Positions 8,919-17,351 are shown, counted from the stretch's first letter. The stretch: DNA of 64,000 nt from Labrys wisconsinensis (GCF_030814995.1 NZ_JAUSVX010000004.1:310001-374000), one strand, 5' to 3'. Translations and numbers: made by a program. Notes: a model not told the origin generated them from the sequence alone.

Positions 8919-9110
8919 GTATACAAGACGATATTCTTCGAATCAAGACCGGTTGGCGATTCGAGTTCGACGGAGATATTCCCGTATTTTCAATGTGATG
9001 ACGGTGTGACCTTGATTTCGCGGCCTCGTTCTGATTTGAATTTTGTTTCGAGCAGAGAAACGCGAGGCGAGGGGCTGAGTCCCCGCGCGGCCGGGAAGGG
9101 CAGGGCGACC

Positions 9111-9911
9111 ATGGCGACGGGAGACAAGGCCGATACCGGCGTGAGGTCCGTGCAGCTGGCCTTCGACGTGCTCGAGGCCGTCGCGGCGGAGCAGGACGAG
9201 ATCGGCGTCAGCGAGCTCGCCAACCGGCTCGCGACGACGAAGGGGACGGTGTTCCGGCATCTGCAGACGCTGGCCGAGCGCGGCTATGTCTCGCAGAACC
9301 CGTCGAGCACCCGCTACAAGCTCGGCGTGCGGGCGCATCTGCTCGGGCAGGCCGCGGCCGGGCGCATCGACCTGCTCGCGGCGTCCGAACCGCCGGCGCG
9401 GGCGCTGCGGGAGGAGACGGGCATCACCGTGGTGGTGTCGGCGGTCAGCGTCCGCGGCGTCACGGTCATGACGACGCTGCTCGGAAAATCGCCGCTGGAG
9501 ATCGGCGTGCGGCCGGGCAGCGAGCTGACGCTGCACGCCACGGCGCAGGGAAAGGCCGCGGCAGCCTTCGCCCATCCCTCGCTGATGCCGGCGATCCGGC
9601 GCCGCGGCCTGACGCGCGAGACCGAGCACACGATCCAGGACTTCGACGCCCTTGCCGACGAGCTGGCGCGCTGCGCGGCCCGGGGCTACGCCACGGCGCC
9701 GGAGGAGGAGACGCTCGGCATCAACGCCCTCGCCGCGCCCATCCTCGGCCGGGACGGCCATGCCCTCGGCACCATCGCCATCGTCGGCTCGATCCAGCAC
9801 ATCCCGCGCGACCCGGCCACCGAACAGATCGACGCCGTCCTGCGGGCGGCGGCGAAGGTGTCGTGGGAGCTGGGCTATGCCGGCCGCATCCCGCCCGGCG
9901 CGCCACGATGA
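9111..9911 (+). CDS. IclR-family transcriptional regulator
   Basis: 266 residues from the ATG at 9111 (MATGDKADTGVRSVQLAFDVLEAVAA). An earlier in-frame ATG at 9006 would add a poorly conserved 35-residue tail. The winged helix lies at about residues 12-75 (GVSELANRLATTKGTVFRHLQTLAERGYV) and the GAF-like IclR effector domain follows (LHATAQGKAAAAF; APEEETLGINALAAPI). It is divergent from the aminotransferase-ABC genes. It is the obvious candidate to bind the three repeated sites, and its effector is probably the imported compound or a breakdown product. Confidence 0.93.
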   Translation: MATGDKADTGVRSVQLAFDVLEAVAAEQDEIGVSELANRLATTKGTVFRHLQTLAERGYVSQNPSSTRYKLGVRAHLLGQAAAGRIDLLAASEPPARALREETGITVVVSAVSVRGVTVMTTLLGKSPLEIGVRPGSELTLHATAQGKAAAAFAHPSLMPAIRRRGLTRETEHTIQDFDALADELARCAARGYATAPEEETLGINALAAPILGRDGHALGTIAIVGSIQHIPRDPATEQIDAVLRAAAKVSWELGYAGRIPPGAPR

Positions 9912-9972
9912 CGGCGGGCGGGACGCCGCGGCAGGCCATACTTGTCTAGACAGGACCGGTCAGCTGTGATCG

Positions 9973-10518
9973 ATGTCGAGGCGCACCGAGGCCTTCGCTT
10001 CGGCAGGGCGCCGCGCCGTGACCATCCGACCGATCCTGCTCTATCCCGATCCGCGCCTGCGCCAGGCCTCGGAGCCCGTGCACGCCTTCGACGCCGGGCT
10101 CCGCGCCCTGGCCGCCGATCTGCTCGACACCATGCGCGCCGCGCCGGGCATCGGCATCACCGCGCCCCATATCGGCGTCGCCCAGCGCCTGGTCGTGCTC
10201 GAGCTTTCGCCCGAGCAGGGTGTACGGACCTATGTCAACCCGCGGATCGTCGAGGCCTCCACCGAGCGGATCCGGCACCGGGAGGGCAGCGTCTCCATGC
10301 CCGGCGCGACCGAGGAGGTCGAGCGCCATGCCCGCGTGCGGGTCGCCTACCAGGACCTCGACGGCGCCGAGCGGATCGAGGAGGCCGACGGCCTGCTCGC
10401 CGTCTGCCACCAGCACGAGATCGACCAGCTCGACGGCATCTTCTGGATCCAGCGCCTGTCCCGGCTGAAACGGGAGCGGCTGGTCACGCGCTGGGAGAAG
10501 CAGCGGCGCGGCGCCTGA
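9973..10518 (+). CDS. Peptide deformylase-like protein with lost metal ligands
   Basis: 181 residues; a GTG at 10018 (VTIRPILLYPDPRL) is an alternative start that would fit the family's usual N-terminus. The fold is deformylase-like, but the motifs are degenerate. Motif I is GIGITAPHIG (residues 59-68; usual glutamine replaced by histidine). Motif II is EGSVS, with Ser106 where the metal-binding cysteine should be. Motif III is HQHEIDQLDG, with His148 and Glu149 kept but Gln152 in place of the second histidine. Two of three metal ligands are therefore missing, and normal deformylase activity is doubtful. It is probably an accessory paralogue, with the true def elsewhere. Confidence 0.85.
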   Translation: MSRRTEAFASAGRRAVTIRPILLYPDPRLRQASEPVHAFDAGLRALAADLLDTMRAAPGIGITAPHIGVAQRLVVLELSPEQGVRTYVNPRIVEASTERIRHREGSVSMPGATEEVERHARVRVAYQDLDGAERIEEADGLLAVCHQHEIDQLDGIFWIQRLSRLKRERLVTRWEKQRRGA

Positions 10519-10541
10519 GGGGGGCGATTCGCGCTTGCAAT

Positions 10542-10556
10542 GTTCTTGTTTTGTTC
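10542..10556. promoter_or_regulatory. LexA box (GTTC-N7-GTTC)
   Basis: GTTCTTGTTTTGTTC is a perfect alphaproteobacterial LexA direct repeat with the required 7-base spacer. It ends 12 bases before the ATG of the downstream phosphodiesterase, where LexA would block transcription. It predicts DNA-damage induction of that gene. Confidence 0.7.
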
Positions 10557-10568
10557 TAGTCTCGACGC

Positions 10569-11228
10569 ATGCAGCCGGACCTGCCCTTCGACGATCCCCT
10601 GCCGGAGCAGCGCGCACCGGAACGGAGGACCTTCGAGCGGCGTCCCTCGACCGTCTCGCCGTGGCATCCGCCGATCCCGGGACTGGAGATGAAGCGGCTC
10701 GACCGGCTGTTCTTCGCCCTGCGGCTCGGTCCGCAGGCAGGCTCGCGCGCGCTCGAGATCGGATCCCGCATCCGCCCGCAGGCCGGGCGCAGCGGCTCCT
10801 GGACCGGGCTGGACCGGCTGCACGCCACCCTGCACATGGCCGACGAGACGGAGGGCCTGAGGCAGAGCCGGGTCGCCATGGCGCTCGAAGCCGGCGCCAT
10901 GATCCGTTTGCCGGCCTTCGACGTCGCCTTCGGCCGGCTCGATGCCTGGCCCGACGGCGCCGGTGGCGCCCACCTCGTCCTGCTTTGCGACGTCGGCCGA
11001 CTCGAGCTGGAGGCATTGCGCCGGGACCTGGGGGCCGCGATGCGGCAGGCGGGGTTCCGCCGCTTCGAAAAGCGCTTCGATCCGCATGTGACGCTGCGCT
11101 ACGGCGGCCGGCCGCTGGCGCCGAGAGAGGTCGGCCCGGTGCAATGGACCGTGCAGGACTTTGCGCTGATCCACAGCCAGGTCGGGCTGGCGCGCCACGA
11201 TGTCAAGCGCTGCTGGCCGCTCGCCTGA
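10569..11228 (+). CDS. RNA 2',3'-cyclic phosphodiesterase / 2'-5' RNA ligase family protein
   Basis: 219 residues. It has the two HxTx catalytic signatures of the 2H phosphoesterase superfamily: HATLHM at about residue 85 and HVTLRY at about residue 173. After an N-terminal proline/arginine-rich stretch, DRLFFALRLGP matches the usual RLFFALxxP start of ThpR/LigT proteins, so the first ~40 residues are an extension. The family hydrolyses 2',3'-cyclic phosphates at RNA ends or reversibly joins 2'-5' linkages. A LexA box sits immediately upstream, so it is probably an SOS gene. It is not in an operon with the deformylase-like gene (50-base gap containing the box). Confidence 0.85.
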   Translation: MQPDLPFDDPLPEQRAPERRTFERRPSTVSPWHPPIPGLEMKRLDRLFFALRLGPQAGSRALEIGSRIRPQAGRSGSWTGLDRLHATLHMADETEGLRQSRVAMALEAGAMIRLPAFDVAFGRLDAWPDGAGGAHLVLLCDVGRLELEALRRDLGAAMRQAGFRRFEKRFDPHVTLRYGGRPLAPREVGPVQWTVQDFALIHSQVGLARHDVKRCWPLA

Positions 11229-11260
11229 GAGCGGCGCACCGGCGACCGTCGCGAGCCCTC

Positions 11261-11560
11261 TCAGCCGCCCCCCGCGATGACGGCCGCTCCGGCTCCGAAC
11301 AGCAGCCAGGCCAGCGCGGGATGCAGCACCAGGCGCGCCGGGCCCGTCCGCGCCGCGAAGCCGAGCCCGTGCGCGAACAGGCCGGCGGCGCCGAGCATCA
11401 GGAGCGGCAGCCCGGCATGGACGCGCCCGTTCGGGACGCCGTGGAGGGCATAGGGATAGAGCAGCAGCAGGAGGCTCACCCCGCCGGCGGCCATGAGCGA
11501 CAGCGCTCGCGTCCAGGGCCGGCCGGTGGGCCGCGCCTCGACGTCAGTGGCCCCGGTCAT
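11261..11560 (-). CDS. ybgE: Cyd operon protein YbgE
   Basis: 99 residues from the ATG at 11560 (MTGATDVEARP), close to the 97 of the E. coli protein. Three hydrophobic segments are visible: ALSLMAAGGVSLLLLLYPYAL, LPLLMLGAAGLFAHGLGFA and HPALAWLLFGAGAAVIA. YbgE is a small inner-membrane protein encoded with cytochrome bd; its exact role is unclear. It is the last gene of the cydPABX-ybgE operon, and its start overlaps the end of cydX by 17 bases. Confidence 0.8.
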   Translation of the reverse strand: MTGATDVEARPTGRPWTRALSLMAAGGVSLLLLLYPYALHGVPNGRVHAGLPLLMLGAAGLFAHGLGFAARTGPARLVLHPALAWLLFGAGAAVIAGGG

Positions 11561-11669
11561 CGACGGGCACGCGGACGGGCTCGCTCTCGTGCAGCTCGAG
11601 CCACATGGCGTTGAGGATCGAGAAGGCGCCGGCGAACCCGACGCCGAGGATCCAGGCGAAGTACCACAT
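11544..11669 (-). CDS. cydX: Cytochrome bd small subunit CydX
   Basis: A 41-residue gene read directly from the minus strand: it begins MWYFAWILGVGFAGAFSILN and ends VPVDDRGH. The MWYFAWxLG start, single membrane helix and conserved WLE in AMWLELHES are diagnostic for CydX (YbgT). CydX stabilises the heme environment of CydAB. It begins 15 bases after the cydB stop and overlaps the start of ybgE. Confidence 0.92.
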   Translation of the reverse strand: MWYFAWILGVGFAGAFSILNAMWLELHESEPVRVPVDDRGH

Positions 11670-11684
11670 GGGCGATATCCTCCT

Positions 11685-12824
11685 TCAGTAGATGCCGGGC
11701 GGGTTGCCCGCGACATGGGCGAGCGTGACGCGCCCGCGCAGCACGCGGTAGACCCAGGCGGTGTAGGCCAGGATGATGGGCAGGAAGACCGCGGTCGCCC
11801 CGAGCATGATGGCGAGCGTCAGGTGGCTCGACGACGCGTCCCACACGGTGAGGCCGGCGTCGGGCGCGAGCGAGGACGGCAGCAGGAAGGGGAAGACCGC
11901 AAGACCCGCGGTCGCGATGACGCCGGCGAGGGCAAGGCCGCTGGCCGGGAAGGCGAGGCCCGGCCGGCCGGCGCGCAGCAGGGCCGCAGCGCCGAGGGTG
12001 CCGGCCCACACGAGCAGCGGCGCGGCCACCGTCCAGGGCTGCTCGCGATAGTTGGCCATCCAGGCGCCGGAGGCGCGCACGACGTGCTTCATCAGCGGAT
12101 TCGAGGGCCCGTCATGGGCGAGAGGGCCGACGACGACGTAACCATCGATGCCGACCGCCACCCAGATGCCGGCGACGATGAACAGGACGAGCGTGACGAG
12201 GGCGGCGCGCCGGGCGAAGAGAGCGGCGCGAGAGGCCACCGGCTCGCCGGCCTTCAGCGCGAGATAGGCGCCGCCGTGCATCACCAGCATCGCGACGCTG
12301 ACCAGGCCGCAGAGCAGGGCGAAGGGATTGAGCAGTCCGAGCAGGGTGCCCTCGTAGGTCATGCGCAGCGTCTCGTCGAAGCGGAACGGCACGCCCTGCA
12401 GCACGTTGCCGAAGGCGACGCCGAAGACGAGCGCCGGCACGACGCCGCCGACGAAGAGCGCCCAGTCCCAGGTTCTGCGCCAGGTCGGGTGTGCGACCTT
12501 CGAGCGGAACTTGAAGGCGACGGGACGCAGGATCAGCGCGCAGAGCACCAGGAACATGGCGAGGTAGAAGCCGGAGAAGGCCACGGCGTAGAGCGGCGGC
12601 CAGGCGGCGAAGATGGCGCCGCCGCCGAGGACGAACCAGACCTGGTTGCCCTCCCAGACCGGGCCGACGGTGTTGATGGCCACGCGCCGCTCGTCGTCCG
12701 TGCGGCCGACGAAGGGCAGCAAGGCCGCGGTGCCGAGGTCGAAGCCGTCGGTCACGGCGAAGCCGATGAGCAGGATGCCGAGGAGCGCCCACCAGATCAG
12801 GCGCAGCGTTTCGTAGTCGAGCAT
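11685..12824 (-). CDS. cydB: Cytochrome bd ubiquinol oxidase subunit II
   Basis: 379 residues, the usual length for E. coli-type CydB. The N-terminus [16 protein letters not shown] is typical, followed by the conserved TDGFDLG and [21 protein letters not shown]. Eight to nine hydrophobic helices are visible. With CydA it forms the high-affinity quinol oxidase of the inner membrane, which reduces oxygen to water without pumping protons and supports growth at low oxygen. It lies 18 bases after cydA. Confidence 0.96.
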   Translation of the reverse strand: MLDYETLRLIWWALLGILLIGFAVTDGFDLGTAALLPFVGRTDDERRVAINTVGPVWEGNQVWFVLGGGAIFAAWPPLYAVAFSGFYLAMFLVLCALILRPVAFKFRSKVAHPTWRRTWDWALFVGGVVPALVFGVAFGNVLQGVPFRFDETLRMTYEGTLLGLLNPFALLCGLVSVAMLVMHGGAYLALKAGEPVASRAALFARRAALVTLVLFIVAGIWVAVGIDGYVVVGPLAHDGPSNPLMKHVVRASGAWMANYREQPWTVAAPLLVWAGTLGAAALLRAGRPGLAFPASGLALAGVIATAGLAVFPFLLPSSLAPDAGLTVWDASSSHLTLAIMLGATAVFLPIILAYTAWVYRVLRGRVTLAHVAGNPPGIY

Positions 12825-12842
12825 GGCAATGCCTTTCGGGAC

Positions 12843-14402
12843 CTATTCGGCGGCGACCGGGACGGCGATCGGGGACGGGGCGCGATCCGGCTCGGACAGG
12901 CCCGGCCCGAGCCGGATCGCCTTGATCATGAGGTAGACGTCGACGACCAGCAGCGTCGAATAGAAGACGATGAAGCCGACGAGCGTGGTGAGGACGTTGC
13001 CGGCGGACAGGCTCGACACCGCCAGGAAGGTCGGCAGAACGCCCTCGATCACCCAGGGCTGGCGGCCGACCTCGGCGACGTACCAGCCGAGCTCGGCGGC
13101 GATCCAGGGCAGCGGCAGCACCCAGAGCGCCACCCGCAGGAAGGCCGGCGAGGCCAGGAGGCGGCGGCGCGAGGCGAGGTAGAAGGCCACGGCGAAGAGG
13201 CCGATGAAGAAGAAGCCGAGGCCGACCATGATCCGGAAGCTCCAGAACAGCGGCGAGACCTGCGGCACCGTGCTCCAGGCGGCCTGCTCCACCTCCGCAT
13301 CCGTGGCGTTGCGGATGTCGGGCCGGATCTTCTTGAGCAGCAGGGCATAGCCGAGGTCGTCGCCATGGGCGGCGAGGTCGGCCCGGGCCAGCGCGTCGGT
13401 GCGGTCGGCGCGCAGCCTCTCCACCGCCGCATAGGCGAGGAGGCCCGAGCGGATCCGCACCTGGGCATGGGCCGCGAGCTGGTTGATGCCCGGCACCTCG
13501 GTGCTGATCGAGCGCGTGGCGATCAGGCCGAGCATCCACGGCACCTTGATCTCGTAGTCGGTGCGCCGCGCCGCCTGGTTGGGCAGGCCGAACAGCGTGA
13601 AGGAAGCGGGAGCGGGCTCGGTGTCCCACATCGCCTCGATCGCGGCGATCTTCATCTTCTGGTTCTCGCCGGCGGTGTAGCCGCTCTCGTCGCCGAGGAC
13701 GACGACCGACAGCGCCGCCGCCAGGCCGAAGCTCGCCGCCACGGTCATGGAGCGCTTGGCGAGCTCCACGTGCCGGCCGCGCAGGAGATAGAAGGCGCTG
13801 ATCGAGAGCACGAAGACCGCGCCGGTGACGTAGCCGGCGCTCACCGTGTGCACGAACTTGGCCTGCGCCACCGGATTGAAGATCACGGCCATGAAGTCCG
13901 TCACCTCCATGCGCATCGTATCGGGGTTGAAGCGCGCGCCGACGGGATGCTGCATCCAGCCGTTGGCGATCAGGATCCACAGCGCCGAGAGATTGGAGCC
14001 GAGGGCCACCAGCCAGGTCACCGCCAGGTGCGCCACCTTCGAGAGGCGGTCCCAGCCGAAGAAGAACAGGCCGATGAAGGTGGCCTCGAGGAAGAAGGCC
14101 ATCAGCCCTTCGATCGCCAGCGGCGCGCCGAAGACGTCTCCGACATAGTGGCTGTAATAGGCCCAGTTCATGCCGAACTGGAACTCCATGGTGATGCCGG
14201 TGGCCACGCCCATGGCGAAGTTGATGCCGAAGAGCACGCCCCAGAACTTCGTCGCCTGCCGCCAGATCTCGCGGCCGGTCATGACGTAGACGCTCTCCAT
14301 GATGCCGAGCAGGACCGCGAGGCCCAACGTCAGCGGGACGAAGAGGAAGTGGTACATGGCCGTGAGGCCGAATTGCAGGCGTGAGAGCTGCACAACGTCC
14401 AT
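12843..14402 (-). CDS. cydA: Cytochrome bd ubiquinol oxidase subunit I
   Basis: 519 residues from the ATG at 14402 (MDVVQLSRLQFGLTAMYHF), which aligns with the E. coli start; an upstream GTG at 14411 is less likely. The His in TAMYHFLFVPL is a heme b595 ligand, and VGRQPWVIEGVLPT is the conserved quinol-site GRQPW motif. The length and a long soluble loop around residues 240-360 indicate the E. coli-like long Q-loop form rather than the cyanide-insensitive short type. Operon order is cydP-cydA-cydB-cydX-ybgE, behind an FNR/FixK box. The cydDC assembly exporter is not in this window. Confidence 0.97.
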   Translation of the reverse strand: MDVVQLSRLQFGLTAMYHFLFVPLTLGLAVLLGIMESVYVMTGREIWRQATKFWGVLFGINFAMGVATGITMEFQFGMNWAYYSHYVGDVFGAPLAIEGLMAFFLEATFIGLFFFGWDRLSKVAHLAVTWLVALGSNLSALWILIANGWMQHPVGARFNPDTMRMEVTDFMAVIFNPVAQAKFVHTVSAGYVTGAVFVLSISAFYLLRGRHVELAKRSMTVAASFGLAAALSVVVLGDESGYTAGENQKMKIAAIEAMWDTEPAPASFTLFGLPNQAARRTDYEIKVPWMLGLIATRSISTEVPGINQLAAHAQVRIRSGLLAYAAVERLRADRTDALARADLAAHGDDLGYALLLKKIRPDIRNATDAEVEQAAWSTVPQVSPLFWSFRIMVGLGFFFIGLFAVAFYLASRRRLLASPAFLRVALWVLPLPWIAAELGWYVAEVGRQPWVIEGVLPTFLAVSSLSAGNVLTTLVGFIVFYSTLLVVDVYLMIKAIRLGPGLSEPDRAPSPIAVPVAAE

Positions 14403-14407
14403 GGTGG

Positions 14408-14593
14408 TCACGGCACGGTATTCCCTGCAGAAGGGCTGGCGGCCGGCGGGCCGATGAGCCGGGTTTCGACGCGTCCCGCATCCACCTGCGGCCTGCGGGC
14501 CGGCCCGAACACGAGCCAGCCGGCGGCGATGACCACCGCGACCTTGGCGGCGACCACGATGACGACGTCACGCAGGAGAGGATGCCTGGACAT
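14408..14593 (-). CDS. cydP: Cytochrome oxidase putative small subunit CydP
   Basis: 61 residues from the ATG at 14593 (MSRHPLLRDVVIVVAAKVAV). One membrane helix (about residues 8-30) is followed by a proline-rich tail with RRPQVDAGRVETRLIG. The layout and place right before cydA match the CydP family of bd-oxidase-associated small proteins. The function is inferred from this association only. It starts 34 bases downstream of an FNR/FixK box on the minus strand and ends 5 bases before cydA. Confidence 0.75.
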   Translation of the reverse strand: MSRHPLLRDVVIVVAAKVAVVIAAGWLVFGPARRPQVDAGRVETRLIGPPAASPSAGNTVP

Positions 14594-14627
14594 GGATCTC
14601 GTATGCCGGTTGCCCGGCGCCGCCGCC

Positions 14628-14641
14628 TTGATCTGGATCAG
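14628..14641. promoter_or_regulatory. FNR/FixK box of the cyd operon
   Basis: TTGATCTGGATCAG matches TTGAT-N4-ATCAA at nine of ten fixed positions. It is 35 bases upstream of the cydP start on the minus strand, between cydP and the universal stress gene. This predicts activation of cytochrome bd at low oxygen by the FixK encoded at 19476-20162. Confidence 0.75.
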
Positions 14642-14677
14642 GCGAAGGGCATGCCGCCGGGCGAGGTCGCGGGCCAC

Positions 14678-15535
14678 TCAATGCGCCATCAGCACCGGCA
14701 TCGGCGCGTGGTCGAGGACGTGCCGCGTGACGCCGCCGAGCAGCAGCTGCCGCAAACGGCTGTGCGTGTAGGCACCCATGACCAGCAGGCTCGCGTTCTC
14801 CTGGCTGCAGACGGTCAGCAGGGCCTCGCCGACGGGAACGGCGTCGTCCGGTGCCGCGACCGCCGGCCGCGCGACCACGCCGTGCCAGCGCAGGTATTGC
14901 CCGAGGTCGGACAGGTCGGCCCGGGCGGGCTGCGCGCCGGGCGCGGTGAAGATCGTGACGTGCGCCGCCTCCTGCAGCAGCGGCATCGCCTGCGCCACGG
15001 CCCTGGCGCCCTCGAGGCTGCCGTTCCAGGCGATCATGACATGCCGCAGGAGATCGTCCGGAACCCGGTCGCCGACCACGAGCGTGGGCCGGCCCGAGGC
15101 GAAGACGGCCGCGTCGAAAGCTTCCACCACGAACGGGTCGGTCCAGAGCGGCCTGTCGACGACGATGAGATCGCTGACGCGCCCGGCGGCGGCGACGATG
15201 GTCGAGACCTCGCCGATCGCCTCGCGCCAGGATGCGAAGGTCGCGTCGAGCCGGTCGTCCGGGCTCATCGGCAGGTCTCTGGCGGCGCACCACGCCTCCA
15301 GGGTGGCGCATGCCCGCGACGCCGACTCGATATTGTCGCGCTCGATCGATTCCGCCGTCACGCCCGCCGCCTGCAGCACCTCGGGGAGGCTGGCGTAGAG
15401 GACCTTGGCATCGGGGCGCACGAACAGCACCTCGACATGGGCATGGGTCCGTCCGGCGAGGCGAACGGCGGCCTCGAGCCTGTGGCCGGCATCGATACCG
15501 GGGCCGGTGGGCACAAGAATGCAACGACAGGGCAT
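14678..15535 (-). CDS. Universal stress protein, tandem UspA domains
   Basis: 285 residues from the ATG at 15535 (MPCRCILVPTGPG). Two UspA folds are joined: residues 1 to about 145, and 150-285 (HVMIAWNGSLEGARAVAQAMPLL ... LLVMGAYTHSRLRQLLLGGVTRHVL, given as landmarks). The second half ends with the ATP-binding type G-x2-G-x9-G-S/T-like motif MGAYTHSRLRQLLLGG. It lies in the low-oxygen block and has an FNR-like box 54 bases upstream. In related bacteria such proteins help survival without oxygen; the direct ligand here is not known. Confidence 0.88.
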   Translation of the reverse strand: MPCRCILVPTGPGIDAGHRLEAAVRLAGRTHAHVEVLFVRPDAKVLYASLPEVLQAAGVTAESIERDNIESASRACATLEAWCAARDLPMSPDDRLDATFASWREAIGEVSTIVAAAGRVSDLIVVDRPLWTDPFVVEAFDAAVFASGRPTLVVGDRVPDDLLRHVMIAWNGSLEGARAVAQAMPLLQEAAHVTIFTAPGAQPARADLSDLGQYLRWHGVVARPAVAAPDDAVPVGEALLTVCSQENASLLVMGAYTHSRLRQLLLGGVTRHVLDHAPMPVLMAH

Positions 15536-15588
15536 GGCGCGATCTCTCCGTGAGAGCCGCATTCGAGCCGCGGCGGCGGGCGTCCGCT

Positions 15589-15602
15589 CTGATCCAGCTC
15601 AA
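15589..15602. promoter_or_regulatory. FNR/FixK-like box upstream of usp (14678-15535)
   Basis: CTGATCCAGCTCAA keeps eight of the ten TTGAT-N4-ATCAA positions. It is 54 bases upstream of the universal stress gene on the minus strand and 42 bases from the box at 15644 that faces the divergent CBS gene. Confidence 0.55.
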
Positions 15603-15643
15603 GGCCCGGCATCGAAGACAGGCGCCGGCAGCCGCCGCGGCGT

Positions 15644-15657
15644 TTGAGCGAGATCAA
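15644..15657. promoter_or_regulatory. FNR/FixK box upstream of the CBS gene
   Basis: TTGAGCGAGATCAA matches nine of ten fixed positions of the FNR/FixK consensus. It lies 77 bases upstream of the CBS-BON gene start at 15735, at a distance compatible with class II or I activation. Confidence 0.65.
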
Positions 15658-15734
15658 CGACGGCGCGCCGCAAGCGGGGCCATGCTGCCTGCAGACGGGG
15701 GCGGATCGTCCGCCCATCGAGCCGGGAGCGCACC

Positions 15735-16487
15735 ATGCGGATCAGGGACATCATGTCGAAGCCGGTGATCACCGTCGCGCGGACCGCGACGCTCGCCGAG
15801 GCGATCCATCGGATGCTCGATGCCCATGTCAGCGGCCTGCCGGTGGTGGACGAGGCCGGCGGGCTGGTCGGCGTGATCAGCGAGGGCGACCTGCTGCGGC
15901 GGGCCGAGATGGGGACCCAGCCGCAGCATTCCCGCTGGCTGGAGTGGCTGATCCAGCCTGGCCGCCTCGCCTCCGAATATGTCCGGGCCAATGGGCGGCT
16001 GGTGCATGAGCTGATGACGCTGGAGCCGGTCACCGTCGACGAGGATGCCCCGCTCCAGGAGGCGGTCTCGCTGATGGAGCGCTGGCGGATCAAGCGGCTG
16101 CCGGTGATGGGCCGGGACGGGCTCGTCGGCATCGTCACCCGGGCCGACATCATCCGCGGCCTCGCCGGGTTCCTGGCTCCCGCCTACGAGGAGCAGGCCA
16201 CGAGCGATGCGGAGATCCGCAGCCGCATCCTGGCCGAGCTCGCGGCGCAGAGCTGGGCCCCCACCGCCGCGCTCGACATCGAGGTCGAGAGCGGCGTGGT
16301 CCGGCTCCGCGGCACGATCTTCGACGAGCGCGAGCGGGATGCCGTCCGCGTCGCCGCCGAGAACGTCGTCGGGGTGCGCCGCGTCGAGGACCATCTCGTC
16401 TGGGTCGAGCCCAATACCGGCATGACCATCTCGTCACCACTCGACGAGCGGCGGGATGGCGCCGCCACGCCGGACAAGGCTGCGTAG
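15735..16487 (+). CDS. CBS-pair and BON domain protein
   Basis: 250 residues. CBS 1 spans about residues 3-60 (IRDIMSKPVITVARTATLAEA), CBS 2 about 92-150 (HELMTLEPVTVDEDAPLQEA ... RDGLVGIVTRADII), and a BON domain covers about 165-235 (GVVRLRGTIFDERERDAV). CBS pairs sense adenine nucleotides or other ligands; BON domains are thought to bind membranes or other macromolecules. The protein has no enzymatic domain. It is followed after 9 bases by a universal stress gene and preceded by an FNR box, so it is probably an energy-state sensor made at low oxygen. Confidence 0.92.
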   Translation: MRIRDIMSKPVITVARTATLAEAIHRMLDAHVSGLPVVDEAGGLVGVISEGDLLRRAEMGTQPQHSRWLEWLIQPGRLASEYVRANGRLVHELMTLEPVTVDEDAPLQEAVSLMERWRIKRLPVMGRDGLVGIVTRADIIRGLAGFLAPAYEEQATSDAEIRSRILAELAAQSWAPTAALDIEVESGVVRLRGTIFDERERDAVRVAAENVVGVRRVEDHLVWVEPNTGMTISSPLDERRDGAATPDKAA

Positions 16488-16496
16488 GGGCCGGCC

Positions 16497-17351
16497 ATGC
16501 CGCTCTGCGATATCTGCTTCGTCTGCTTCGATCCGACGCTCGACGAGCGCCGAGGGGCGGCTGCGGCCTATGCCGTGGACCTCGCTGCCCGGCATTCGGC
16601 CCACCTGACCCTTGTCGTCGGAGTCGCGCAGACGTCCATCGCCTCGCTGTCGCCGGTCTTCGACCTCGCCGGCATCGAGGCGGAGGCCAACGCCCGGAGC
16701 CGCGAGCGGGCCGAGACCTTCGGGGAACGGCTCCGCGAGCTCGCCGCGGTGGCGGGCGTGTCGGCCAGCGTCGAGATTCGCCAGGGCGCGCTGTTCCCGG
16801 TCTACGAGGCGGTGGCGCGGGTTGCGCGGGTGCACGACCTCGCGGTGGTCGATGCGCCGCGTCCGGGCTTCGATATGCACCGCGAATTCGTCGAGGACCT
16901 GATCGAGTCCTCCGGCGCGCCGGTGGTGCTGGTGCCCCAGGGTTGGACGGCCGGGGCTCGGATCCGCCGGGCGCTGCTGGCCTGGGACGGTGGGCGGGAG
17001 GCGGCCCGGGCCATGCACCAGGCCGCCCCGATCCTCGACGGGTGCGGCAGCATCGACGTGGTCCGCATCTCCGGCGAGTCGTCGCGAGCCCGGCGTGCCG
17101 CGGCCGAGACCGTGGGCGGCGCCGACGCCGCGCGGCATCTCGCCCGCCACTGCGCCGAGGTCTCCGTCTCCGATCGGCCGGCCCGCGACGGCCGGGTGTT
17201 CGACACCTTGCAGCTCCATGCCGGGCTGACCGGTGCGGACCTGATCGTCATGGGCTTCTACGGCCACTCGCGCCTGCGCGAATCCATTCTCGGCGGCGCG
17301 ACGCGGGACGCGCTGTCGTCGTGCGCGATGCCCGTCCTCCTCGCCGCGTGA
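16497..17351 (+). CDS. Universal stress protein, tandem UspA domains
   Basis: 284 residues starting MPLCDICFVCFDPTLDE. It has two UspA folds; the second starts at about residue 155 (ARIRRALLAWDGGREAARAM) and ends with the nucleotide-binding type motif MGFYGHSRLRESILGGATRD. It is in an operon with the CBS-BON gene (9-base gap). Sequence similarity to the other two Usp proteins in this block is modest, so they are old paralogues rather than a recent duplication. Confidence 0.88.
   Translation: MPLCDICFVCFDPTLDERRGAAAAYAVDLAARHSAHLTLVVGVAQTSIASLSPVFDLAGIEAEANARSRERAETFGERLRELAAVAGVSASVEIRQGALFPVYEAVARVARVHDLAVVDAPRPGFDMHREFVEDLIESSGAPVVLVPQGWTAGARIRRALLAWDGGREAARAMHQAAPILDGCGSIDVVRISGESSRARRAAAETVGGADAARHLARHCAEVSVSDRPARDGRVFDTLQLHAGLTGADLIVMGFYGHSRLRESILGGATRDALSSCAMPVLLAA

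Noticed and set aside
7490-8926. Upstream start of the aminotransferase at 8926
   Set aside because: It adds an unconserved tail and would place an operator-like repeat inside the coding region; the ATG at 8866 is preferred.
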